A stretch of 15,383 nucleotides of DNA from an uncultured Candidatus Melainabacteria bacterium (GTDB taxonomy: Bacteria > Cyanobacteriota > Vampirovibrionia > Gastranaerophilales > Gastranaerophilaceae). A model generated the notes under the pieces. It saw nothing but the letters and a program-made list of their open reading frames with translations. It was not told where the DNA came from and searched no databases. This document shows, one piece after another, positions 8,269-14,677 of this stretch. The translations under genes and the position numbers were made by a program. The stretch's first letter is position 1, and the number at the start of each line of letters is the position of its first letter. The DNA lies in contig CAKVJE010000044.1 of assembly GCA_934754735.1 (NCBI GenBank), forward strand, positions 1 through 15,383, given 5' to 3'.

Positions 8269-8293
8269 ATTTTGTTGAATAAAGGAGACGAAA

Positions 8294-8560
8294 ATGAGTA
8301 TATTTGAAGCCGGAATGATGGTTTGCTTTGGAATTAGTTGGCCGATTGCTGCCTTAAAGACTTATAGATGTAAATGTGTACATGGGAAAAGCTTTCATTT
8401 TTCTATGTTAATTTTATTAGGTTATCTATGCGGAATTACCCATAAAGTTTTAGATGACATGGATTGGGTATTTTGGCTTTATATTTTAAACACATTATTT
8501 CTTCTGTTGGATATGTATCTGTATTGGAGATATAAAGATAATAAAGCGCCAGACGCTTGA
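8294..8560 (+). CDS. small three-helix membrane protein, PQ-loop-like
   Basis: An 88-residue protein with a strong AAAGGAG site (8281-8287) before its ATG. There are three hydrophobic segments: about 3-22 (EAGMMVCFGISWPIAALKTY), 36-50 (MLILLGYLCGITHKV) and 57-78 (WVFWLYILNTLFLLLDMYLYW). The first helix ends in a WP turn followed by KTYRCKCVHGKS, which resembles the conserved proline turn and following 'K..K...GKS' of PQ-loop/SemiSWEET-type half transporters. Such three-helix units work as dimers. The length fits that family, but the exact PQ dipeptide is absent, so the assignment is by pattern only. It is flanked by its own promoter on one side and the structured RNA on the other; the RNA's -35 box overlaps this gene's stop codon. 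The transported molecule, if any, is unknown. Confidence 0.6.
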   Translation: MSIFEAGMMVCFGISWPIAALKTYRCKCVHGKSFHFSMLILLGYLCGITHKVLDDMDWVFWLYILNTLFLLLDMYLYWRYKDNKAPDA

Positions 8561-8585
8561 AATTCTCAAATAGCTATGTAATAAT
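8557..8585 (+). promoter_or_regulatory. sigma70-type promoter of the structured RNA
   Basis: TTGAAA (8557-8562), a 17-nt spacer and AATAAT (8580-8585); each box matches five of six consensus bases. Initiation about 7 nt downstream falls at 8592, exactly the first base of the RNA's closing stem. The -35 box overlaps the stop codon of the upstream gene. Confidence 0.65.
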
Positions 8586-8591
8586 GATATT

Positions 8592-8770
8592 ACTCTATAC
8601 AAGTGTTTATTTTGTTCCTACATTTTTATAAATAGGGAGAGTAAGCTCTTTAATTATTGAAGTATACCCGCCGATACAAAATCGCCAGCAGGAAACGGAT
8701 TAATTTAGGCACTCACCCACCTGCGAGACATTGCAGGTAACAAAATCGCATTTGTATAGAGTTTTATTTT
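8592..8770 (+). ncRNA. structured RNA with 6S-like architecture (candidate ssrS)
   Basis: The interval between the 88-residue gene and Omp85 folds on itself as a rod about 170 nt long. Closing stem: ACTCTATACAA (8592-8602) with TTGTATAGAGT (8752-8762), 11 bp perfect. Second stem: TTTTGTT (8610-8616) with AACAAAA (8739-8745). Third stem: GGGAGAGT..GC (8635-8646) with GC.ACTCACCC (8709-8718), one A-A mismatch. Between stems two and three is a large bubble, AU-rich on the 5' side (8620-8634). On its 3' side a local hairpin forms, ACCTGC-N8-GCAGGT (8719-8738). A small apical hairpin CGAT-N5-ATCG is at 8672-8684. A T-rich stretch (8762-8770) follows the closing stem. A long rod with a central bubble and a 3'-bubble hairpin, about 180 nt, is the hallmark of 6S RNA, which binds sigma70 RNA polymerase. 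I rely on architecture plus promoter position, not on a database match. Confidence 0.55.
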
Positions 8771-8792
8771 GTGAGCATTATTAACGACCAAA

Positions 8793-11042
8793 TTAATACC
8801 CATAATAGTTCATCCCTCCTGTGCCAAACGTGAAGTAACCATTTCTTGAACCATAACTTCCAGGGTTGGTAATAGGTATACCGTAATCAACCGAAATTGG
8901 GCCAACACCCGGAATATAAACTTTTAATCCGACACCTGCAGTTATTGCGCTCATAGGTCTATCATACAATCTACTTGAAATTGTCGGGTCAAATACTTTA
9001 CCTGCATCAACAAAGAACGTTAAACGAATTTTTTGGAAGAAATCCCACTTAACTCTATCAGAGAACGGCAATGGAGTTGCAAGTTCTGCCGAACCCATAA
9101 TAAATGCGTCACCCGAACCTACACCGCTCATTCTAAACCCTCTGATTGAATAAGGCCCGCCAAGTCTAAATGCCATAACTTCAGGCATGTCATCACCATG
9201 CACCTTAATTCCACCTCTAGCATTTAATGCTAAAGAGGATTTTTTGAGAACAGGGAAATATTTCGTAATTCCGCCGGCAATACGCCCGTTGGTGTTTTTA
9301 ATCGAACTTATGCCAACAGCTTCAATAAATTTAGCATTTGCAATAATACCGTTTCGAGGATTTTCATCCGAATCAAGAGTTGAATATTTTATTCCAGGTG
9401 CGAAGTTTATAAATGTTCCACCCGTCAACTGTTTAGCTCTTTGTGAAATGTCTAATCCTCTCAAGGCATACATTTGAGAAATTTTATTAAAGTCGCCTTC
9501 ACTCATACTTATGTGTTCAATTCCGGTTGTGAAATCAGCCGTAACACCTTCTACGTTGCGGAATTTATGCTCAACTCCGGCGCTTATACCAAAACGACGC
9601 TCAATCGCAAGCGGAACTTGCCAACTACCCATATCACGATAATAAAGTTTGCTCATAAGAGAATTATCAGCGTTTAAGAACTGAGGTTCAAAGAAATTTA
9701 ATTCAAATTGATAATTCATTCTATTTTTGATTGAAGCGTCGCTTAATAAAATACCAGAGCCTAAAATGCCTGTTGCAGAAAGTCTTTGACCCCTTCCTAA
9801 GAAATTATTTTCACTAACGGTTAATGAACCGAATGCACCTAAGCCGTTATCAATACCGCCTCCAATTGCCAAACTGTTTGACGTATCTTCTTTAACAACA
9901 ACTTTAACATTGTATTCGCCTTCTACCGTATCACTCGGGCAAATTTGTCTATCAACCTCTTTGAAAATTTTTGTCGAATAGATTCTACCTAAATCTTCTT
10001 TTAAGTAGTTTTCATTGTAAACAGTTCCCGGTTGAGTCATAATGTTACGCTCGATGACATAATCTTTTGTTTTTTCATTACCTTCAATTATGATTTTGTC
10101 AATCACACCTTCGGTTAGGGTAAAAGTTAATGCGCCGTCAGGATCATCATCAACAGAACTTACACCGGCTAATACATAACCTTTTTTATGGTAATAACCG
10201 CTCAAGTTATCAATTGCGGAATTAATATTAGGGATGTTTTGAGGAAGTCCTTTAAGCGGCATTACAAATGGCATTAATTCCATTGTCGAAATCACAGTAT
10301 TACCGACAATAGAAACATCTGAAACAGCGATATTTTCTTGGAGTTCAAACGTTAAAGTAATTGTATCATCTGAATTTAAAGTAGGTTCAATAGCCATTTT
10401 ATCGGTGAAAAATCCTATTGCGTAAATTCTTTGCAAATCTTGCTGCAACAAATCTTCGTTAAACAAAGAGCCAGATTGGGTTTTGATTTTTGAGGAAATT
10501 ATTTCAGGTGAAATCAAGCGTAAACCGCGAAATTCAATATCGCTAATAATTTTGCCTTCCAGATTTGCTTGCTCGCCTTGGTAAGTTTCCGCGCCAGCAG
10601 AATATACCGCATCTTGCTCTTCCGTTATGGAATTTGATGTGGTATCAGAATCACTATTTGTACTTTCTACTACGCTTGGCAGTGCAAAAAAGTCGTCACT
10701 CGGCGGTGCGTTAATTTGCGGAGGGGCATTTTGTTTTGGAGTATCTGTAGTTTCGTCTATTTCTGAGGAGAAATAATCGGCTTCGCTCAATTCGCCGTTA
10801 TATGGAATAAGCTTTGTCGTTTTTATAATTGGTTTTACAGTCTTTGTCGTATCTAAATAGAGTGGATTAACAAGTTTTATGGGTTTAACTTGAGGAGATT
10901 CTAAATATGTGAAATTTGGGGAGGAAGATGTTAAATACGGAGAAAAATCAGCAAGAACAGGAGCGCAACCCAAATACACCGCAAGTAATAGCGTCGCGGT
11001 TAATCTTGTATTCAGTTTTCTCCTCTTATTTTTCACTTCCAT
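8793..11042 (-). CDS. bamA: Omp85/BamA outer-membrane assembly protein with three POTRA domains
   Basis: 749 residues from the ATG at 11042 (a GTG at 11060 would add six; no start has a convincing ribosome site). Signal peptide about 1-31, cut after VLA. Residues about 32-160 are low-complexity, rich in Pro, Ser, Thr, Asp and Glu. Three POTRA domains follow: about 163-236 (starting GKIISDIEFRG), 239-313 (SDVSIVGN) and 314-386 (DKIIIEGNEKTKDYVI). The 16-strand barrel runs from about 388 to the end, with the L6 motif IRGF at 633-636 (usually VRGY/F). The penultimate barrel strand GYFTFGTG resembles the family's C-terminal signal but is followed by eight more residues (ending NYYGY). The family folds and inserts outer-membrane proteins. 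TpsB transporters have only two POTRAs and about 550 residues, so this is the general assembly factor of cyanobacterial-type Omp85, though it could also serve the TpsA proteins. It lies downstream of the 198-residue exported protein gene and is possibly co-transcribed with it. Confidence 0.92.
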   Translation of the reverse strand: MEVKNKRRKLNTRLTATLLLAVYLGCAPVLADFSPYLTSSSPNFTYLESPQVKPIKLVNPLYLDTTKTVKPIIKTTKLIPYNGELSEADYFSSEIDETTDTPKQNAPPQINAPPSDDFFALPSVVESTNSDSDTTSNSITEEQDAVYSAGAETYQGEQANLEGKIISDIEFRGLRLISPEIISSKIKTQSGSLFNEDLLQQDLQRIYAIGFFTDKMAIEPTLNSDDTITLTFELQENIAVSDVSIVGNTVISTMELMPFVMPLKGLPQNIPNINSAIDNLSGYYHKKGYVLAGVSSVDDDPDGALTFTLTEGVIDKIIIEGNEKTKDYVIERNIMTQPGTVYNENYLKEDLGRIYSTKIFKEVDRQICPSDTVEGEYNVKVVVKEDTSNSLAIGGGIDNGLGAFGSLTVSENNFLGRGQRLSATGILGSGILLSDASIKNRMNYQFELNFFEPQFLNADNSLMSKLYYRDMGSWQVPLAIERRFGISAGVEHKFRNVEGVTADFTTGIEHISMSEGDFNKISQMYALRGLDISQRAKQLTGGTFINFAPGIKYSTLDSDENPRNGIIANAKFIEAVGISSIKNTNGRIAGGITKYFPVLKKSSLALNARGGIKVHGDDMPEVMAFRLGGPYSIRGFRMSGVGSGDAFIMGSAELATPLPFSDRVKWDFFQKIRLTFFVDAGKVFDPTISSRLYDRPMSAITAGVGLKVYIPGVGPISVDYGIPITNPGSYGSRNGYFTFGTGGMNYYGY

Positions 11043-11055
11043 TTTTCTTTTTATC

Positions 11056-11187
11056 CCCACCCCTTGAGGGAGGGGAGCAGTTCTGCTTGAGCCTTGCGAA
11101 AGCTAGAAATGCGGGGAGGGGTGCTTCCTCAAATATATAAGACCCCACCCCGAAATCAAAGATTTCGACCCTCCCTCAAGGGGTGGG
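11056..11187. repeat. GC-rich inverted-repeat element, copy 1
   Basis: A 132-bp element with perfect 19-bp terminal inverted repeats, CCCACCCCTTGAGGGAGGG (11056-11074) and its complement (11169-11187). The interior shares GGGAGCAGT, GAGCCTT.CGAA and ATGCGGG.G.GGGG with copy 2. It also holds a private hairpin CGAAATC-AAA-GATTTCG (11151-11167). It fills the gap between the 198-residue gene (stop 11 nt away) and the Omp85 start (13 nt away). No reading frame for a transposase is present, so it is a MITE- or REP-like non-autonomous repeat. Confidence 0.85.
11132..11159 (-). promoter_or_regulatory. possible promoter for Omp85 inside repeat copy 1
   Basis: On the minus strand TTGATT (11154-11159), a 16-nt spacer and TATATT (11132-11137). 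This would give Omp85 its own start with a leader of about 80 nt. It is a prediction from two imperfect boxes; the -35 box overlaps the element's inner hairpin. Confidence 0.3.
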
Positions 11188-11198
11188 TAATCCTAAAT

Positions 11199-11795
11199 TT
11201 ATATATCCGCTTCCGTCAGCGACAACACAGCCTGATAAAACCCTTTCGGGTCATTGCCAGCAAAAGATGAGCGTAAAACATTTGAGCCAACATTTACGGT
11301 TACAAATGTTGTTCCGTTTTCTGCGTATACTTCATACTTACCTTTGCCTTGTAAATATTTGGATTTAGCACCTGTAACAGATAAAACAGGGTACGCAACA
11401 ATCCCCGGACTGTCTTTTGGCAAAGAACCCATTTTGCAGTTTGCCAAAGACTGTGATTTTGGTTTGTTTGCAAGATTTGCAAACGCTATATAAACTCTTC
11501 CGCCTTGCTCAAACATTGCTTCTTCAAATCCGCCATCAGTTATAACATTTGCTTTTAAGTACAAATTTGTTGTCTCTGCACTGTTTGAAATAACTTTAAA
11601 GGTTGTAGAAAGCGGCGAATATAAATTTCCGGTTCTATCTGTAATATTTGCAGTAAGAACAGGACTTGAAACAGCTTCAACTTTTACAAAACGAGGAATT
11701 GTTATACTAAAATCCGCACTTGCGGTACTGCCTTCCGCAAATGATGCCAAAGTACTCAAAATAAGCACAAAAAACGATAATAATATTTTTTTCAA
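11199..11795 (-). CDS. exported pilin-like beta-rich protein (family member A)
   Basis: 198 residues starting at TTG 11795 with a GGGGA site 7-8 nt upstream; an in-frame TAA upstream excludes a longer form. A clean signal peptide (MKKILLSFFVLILSTLASFA, residues 1-20) is followed by a single beta-rich domain. It shares a pattern with the two proteins at 13999-14670 and 14678-15298: an opening 'ITIPRFVKVEA' type strand, a central 'VYIAFANLA..PKSQSLANCK' block, '(I/V)AYPV', and a C-terminal GFYQAVLSLTE strand matching GVYKATLTL and GTYQATVTF. This spacing, with a final alternating hydrophobic strand, is reminiscent of chaperone-usher pilin subunits (CS1/CfaB type), but similarity is weak and function is inferred from context. 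There is only one Cys. It is transcribed away from the chaperone group and toward Omp85. Confidence 0.6.
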   Translation of the reverse strand: MKKILLSFFVLILSTLASFAEGSTASADFSITIPRFVKVEAVSSPVLTANITDRTGNLYSPLSTTFKVISNSAETTNLYLKANVITDGGFEEAMFEQGGRVYIAFANLANKPKSQSLANCKMGSLPKDSPGIVAYPVLSVTGAKSKYLQGKGKYEVYAENGTTFVTVNVGSNVLRSSFAGNDPKGFYQAVLSLTEADI

Positions 11796-11816
11796 AACGA
11801 TTTCCCCAAATCCGTT

Positions 11817-11837
11817 TTAGCCTTAATTTAAGGCTAA
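11817..11837. promoter_or_regulatory. perfect 10-bp palindrome in the leader of the 198-residue gene
   Basis: TTAGCCTTAA-T-TTAAGGCTAA lies 22 nt upstream of the TTG start. In RNA it would make a 10-bp hairpin close to the ribosome site; in DNA it could be an operator. It is too close to the start to be a terminator of another gene. Confidence 0.5.
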
Positions 11838-11856
11838 TGCCATTCTCCTCTAGTCT

Positions 11857-11886
11857 ATATTAACCTATTAATCTTTGTTTTTGCAA
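11857..11886 (-). promoter_or_regulatory. possible promoter of the 198-residue gene
   Basis: On the minus strand TTGCAA (11881-11886), an 18-nt spacer and TAATAT (11857-11862), each matching four of six bases. The palindrome at 11888-11906 would sit directly upstream of the -35 box, a position used by activators. Confidence 0.35.
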
Positions 11887-11887
11887 T

Positions 11888-11906
11888 TTGTAACGCTTTG
11901 TAACAA
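11888..11906. promoter_or_regulatory. palindrome TTGTAA-N7-TAACAA upstream of the 198-residue gene (putative operator)
   Basis: A near-perfect inverted repeat with the 7-bp spacer seen upstream of both tpsA genes. It also contains a direct repeat TTTGTAAC with 10-bp period. It lies in the 299-nt divergent region between the 198- and 285-residue surface genes. Apart from these operators, the leader palindrome and promoter boxes, the rest of that region shows nothing recognisable. Confidence 0.45.
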
Positions 11907-12048
11907 AAATCAAAAATATTCTAAAGTTTTTCAAAAATCAGCCGTTAAACATGAAAACAAGGTTGTACATTTTTAAGAGGATATTTAACAAAAACGCTCA
12001 TGCAAATAAAGTATTTTATTTAAATCTATATTGAGGTTTTATTGCAAA

Positions 12049-12069
12049 TTGTTACAATAAAAGTAACAA
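12049..12069. promoter_or_regulatory. palindrome TTGTTAC-N7-GTAACAA overlapping the promoter of the 285-residue gene
   Basis: A perfect 7-bp inverted repeat, the fourth copy of the TTGTWA..TWACAA theme, here with 9 bp between the 6-bp half-sites. TTGTTA (12049-12054) with TACTAT (12073-12078), 18 nt apart, would form the promoter. A factor bound here would therefore cover the -35 region. The predicted start is only about 10 nt before the GTG at 12095, so this mRNA may be almost leaderless. Confidence 0.45.
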
Positions 12070-12094
12070 CTTTACTATATAGAAAGCTTTACTA

Positions 12095-12952
12095 GTGAAA
12101 AAGTTATTGATTACAGCATTATTCGCGCTTTGTTTAAGCGCACCATCAGAAGCATCCTTTGTTATTGTTGACTATCAGGGTGATACTGTAGTGCGTCAGC
12201 AAAATATTGAGCGTAATTTAATAATCAATAGCGACGACGGGGGTGTGTATAATATTGCGGTGAGGCCGCTTGATGATGCTGTGAGAAGCTCAGACGGCAA
12301 GGTTTCTATTCCGCTAAACAATTTGTATATCAATAACACAAGAGAAGATGTGTATTTGCGTTATAACGAGTATTCAAACATATTTGACGCATTAACAATG
12401 GGCGGCGTAGCTAAAAATATGACTGCAAAAATTCGTGATTTTGGTATGGTTCCGGCAGGAACTTATAGTATCAACTTTGAGGTTCAGGCAACCGATGTTG
12501 ATACAAATCAAATTGCATCGACAACAACATTTAATTTGCAGTTTATAGTTCCGTCTATTCAAGAAATAAGTTTGCATGGTGAAGTGCCAAAGATTACGGT
12601 AGGTGCGTCTAACGCGTTTGAAAAAAATAAAAAAATTACAAATGAAACATCACCTTTAGTTTATATCAATTCTAATTGTGATTGGGAATTATCTGTCAAT
12701 GCTGATAATTTTGGCGAAAGAGCAGGTAATTATTATATAAGAACCGTAACAGCTTCTGCGAATGTGGGCGAACGTCTGCAGGAAAGAGTTCTGTTACAGG
12801 AAGGAAAAGAAATTATTTTAGCTAAGGGCAAAGCCCCGGCGAATAATGAATATGTTTCGGTCGAGTATTCGGTCGAAACAAAAGACGGCAAGTTTATACC
12901 TGCCGGAAATTATGACAACAAGGTGCGCTATATTCTAAGAGAAGGAAGCTAG
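12095..12952 (+). CDS. exported two-domain surface protein, possible fibre tip or minor subunit
   Basis: 285 residues from a GTG start that gives a textbook signal peptide (MKKLLITALFALCLSAPSEA, residues 1-20). The ribosome site is weak (AGAAAG, 12081-12086). I do not recognise a named family. Two beta-rich halves are visible: about 21-155, with GTYSINFEVQA ending the first domain and a strand leading into IVPSIQ; and about 156-285, with SNCDWELSVNADNF, then YVSVEYSVETKDGKFIPAGNY and a final NKVRYIL strand. The 'aGtY..' plus alternating final strand recurs in both halves and in the neighbouring pilin-like proteins, hence Ig-like or pilin-like folds are likely. A two-domain exported protein beside a PapD-like chaperone fits a tip adhesin or minor subunit; this is inference from context. 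Repeat copy 2 begins 8 nt after its stop and separates it from the chaperone gene. Confidence 0.5.
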   Translation: MKKLLITALFALCLSAPSEASFVIVDYQGDTVVRQQNIERNLIINSDDGGVYNIAVRPLDDAVRSSDGKVSIPLNNLYINNTREDVYLRYNEYSNIFDALTMGGVAKNMTAKIRDFGMVPAGTYSINFEVQATDVDTNQIASTTTFNLQFIVPSIQEISLHGEVPKITVGASNAFEKNKKITNETSPLVYINSNCDWELSVNADNFGERAGNYYIRTVTASANVGERLQERVLLQEGKEIILAKGKAPANNEYVSVEYSVETKDGKFIPAGNYDNKVRYILREGS

Positions 12953-12960
12953 GCGCAAAA

Positions 12961-13111
12961 CCCTCACCCCTTGAGGGAGAGGGAGCAGTCGTTGGCGAAT
13001 TTAAGAGCCTTACGAATGCGGGTGTGGGGTAACAAGACAAACCCCGCCCCTATGGTTCTAACTTTCGCTCACGCTCAAGAAGAACCATTTCCCCGCCCTC
13101 AAGGGGTGGGG
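12961..13111. repeat. GC-rich inverted-repeat element, copy 2
   Basis: A 151-bp element starting 8 nt after the 285-residue gene. Its left end CCCTCACCCCTTGAGGG (12961-12977) pairs with CCCTCAAGGGGTGGGG (13096-13111) with one mismatch. The interior shares GGGAGCAGT and ATGCGGG.G.GGGG blocks with copy 1 but has a different inner hairpin, ATGGTTCT (13052-13059) with AGAACCAT (13081-13088). The chaperone gene's ribosome site starts 10 nt beyond the right end. No coding content. Confidence 0.85.
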
Positions 13112-13131
13112 AGGACCAAAAAGGAAACAAC

Positions 13132-13968
13132 ATGTTCAAGACACTAAACAAAAAAATACTAACAACAACTCTCGCGTTATTTATGGCAATACCGGCATTC
13201 GCGTCAGTAGCGGTTGCGCCTACGCGTGTAGAAATTAATGCGAATAAACTTAAAAATAATTATGTAACAACTGCGATTGATATTAAAGGTGATTCTCAAC
13301 AACCAATGAGATTTAAAGTTTATCCGAAATTTTTTACTATCAATGACAAAAATGAAATGATTTTAGTTGAAAACTCAACTGCACCAAATGATTTAACTAA
13401 AAAAACACGTTTTGTGCCATCAGAATTTACGGTTGCACAAGGTAAATCTCAGAAATTAAGGGTTAATATAACAGGTATAAACCAATTGCCTGACGGTGAA
13501 AATAGAGTAGTTTTGTTTATTGAAGATATTAATCCTAAAGAATTTAATATTCCAACAGGTATGCAAGGAATTGGTGCTCAATTGATTGTAAAAACAAGAG
13601 TTGGTGTTCCGATTTATGTAGATAAAGGTAAGGTTGTTAAAGAAGCTGAAATGGAATACTTTAACCTAAAACAAGAAAATGGCGTTTTATATACTAATAT
13701 GAAGTTAGTTTCAAAAGGTAATAGTAAAGTTCGTTATTCAGGAATCATTCAAATAGTTCAAGGTAAAAAATTAATTGATGAATATAACATTAATGAAAAA
13801 GTTGTTCCTTCAAATGGTTTTTATATTGACAAACAAAAAGTTAAAACAGACAAACTTAACGCATCAAGTGAATATACTTTAAGAATGATTATTTCATATA
13901 TAGATGGCAATGGAAAACGTGTAAATATAAAAAAAGAAACAAATTTTAATACAAAAGGTAATGTGTAA
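13132..13968 (+). CDS. PapD-like periplasmic pilus chaperone
   Basis: 278 residues; ATG with AAGGA (13121-13125) 6 nt upstream. Signal peptide 1-24 (cut after AFA). The N-terminal Ig-like domain (about 25-160) has the family pattern: VAPTRVEI at the start, RFVPSEFTVAQGKSQKLRV (93-111), then the LPDGENRVVLFIEDI strand (119-133) that corresponds to 'LP.dRE..f...i'. Arg32 in the PTR motif and Arg156 in KTRVGVPIYV occupy places equivalent to PapD Arg8 and Lys112, which anchor the subunit's C-terminus; that alignment is by eye. Domain two is about 165-270. The chaperone would hold pilin-like subunits in the periplasm by donor-strand complementation; two candidate clients lie directly downstream in the same operon. 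No usher is in the window. It is longer than most PapD proteins (about 220-250). Confidence 0.78.
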   Translation: MFKTLNKKILTTTLALFMAIPAFASVAVAPTRVEINANKLKNNYVTTAIDIKGDSQQPMRFKVYPKFFTINDKNEMILVENSTAPNDLTKKTRFVPSEFTVAQGKSQKLRVNITGINQLPDGENRVVLFIEDINPKEFNIPTGMQGIGAQLIVKTRVGVPIYVDKGKVVKEAEMEYFNLKQENGVLYTNMKLVSKGNSKVRYSGIIQIVQGKKLIDEYNINEKVVPSNGFYIDKQKVKTDKLNASSEYTLRMIISYIDGNGKRVNIKKETNFNTKGNV

Positions 13969-13998
13969 AACACAAATTAAGAAAGGAAGGTTTACCCT

Positions 13999-14670
13999 AT
14001 GAAAAAAATCACCAAATTACTCCCAATCGCATTAGCGTTGTTGCTGATTTCTCCTGCATTTGCAGAAGGAGTATCGCATGATCCTGCTTCTCAAACATCA
14101 AATTATTCTTTAACATTGGATCCGTTTTTGGACATTCAAAAATTATCTGAAAAAGTTACTACAACTGTAACATTTGATGAAAACTATGCAAACTTAAATT
14201 TAAATGAAGCGCTTTCATCTAATTTTAGAGTTTATACGAATGATGCCGAACAAAAACTATATTTGTATGCAGCAGCTGGTGATATAGCTGCGAAAGATGC
14301 CCCTGCTCTATATGGTGAAAATAATGCTCTAAAATTAATTTTTGCAAATACAAGCAATAATGGTGGTAGCGTAAAGGCTACTGCTGAAGATATAAAAGCC
14401 GTTGTTTCAACTCCTCAACAAAGTAAAAATGCTTTTGCATTAGATTTGAAACCTACATACAAAATGGCAACAATAACTCCAAATGGAGCCATAAGTGATC
14501 CTACTGCGACATTTGAAGAAGGTACTGGTGTTGTAACTTATTCAATGCAAAATGGTATTTACGATTTTAATTACATAACAGGTTTAAAAGCCGTAGATAG
14601 TTCATTTAACACTTATGATACAAAAGGTGTTTACAAAGCAACATTAACATTATCAAAAGCAACTATATAA
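13999..14670 (+). CDS. exported pilin-like beta-rich protein (family member B)
   Basis: 223 residues, 30 nt after the chaperone gene, with AAGGAAGG (13983-13990) 8 nt before ATG. Signal peptide 1-22 (cut after AFA). The mature start YSLTLDPFLDIQKLSEKV and the later NFRVYTNDAEQKLYLYAA recall the 'DP.iDi ... TND....v.L' layout of CS1/CfaB-type fimbrial major subunits. The C-terminal strand GVYKATLTLSKATI matches the ends of members A and C. It also carries the LKLIFANTS block seen in A (VYIAFANLA) and C (LLFVNTLSS). It has no Cys. The most likely role is structural subunit of a surface fibre handled by the upstream chaperone. The family match is weak and made by eye. Confidence 0.6.
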   Translation: MKKITKLLPIALALLLISPAFAEGVSHDPASQTSNYSLTLDPFLDIQKLSEKVTTTVTFDENYANLNLNEALSSNFRVYTNDAEQKLYLYAAAGDIAAKDAPALYGENNALKLIFANTSNNGGSVKATAEDIKAVVSTPQQSKNAFALDLKPTYKMATITPNGAISDPTATFEEGTGVVTYSMQNGIYDFNYITGLKAVDSSFNTYDTKGVYKATLTLSKATI

Positions 14671-14677
14671 TATCAAA

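Noticed and set aside
8793..11042. Omp85 protein as the dedicated TpsB transporter
   Set aside because: Three POTRA domains and about 750 residues point to a general BamA-type protein; TpsB proteins have two POTRAs, are shorter, and are normally adjacent to tpsA.
10940..11042. Lipoprotein signal (LGC) in Omp85
   Set aside because: The residues before Cys (Val-Tyr-Leu-Gly) do not fit a lipobox with Leu at -3, and a normal signal-peptidase I site (VLA) follows directly.
10916..11140. Plus-strand frame across repeat copy 1 and the Omp85 signal peptide
   Set aside because: It is antisense to the Omp85 start and translates a low-complexity repeat; there is no sign of a real gene.
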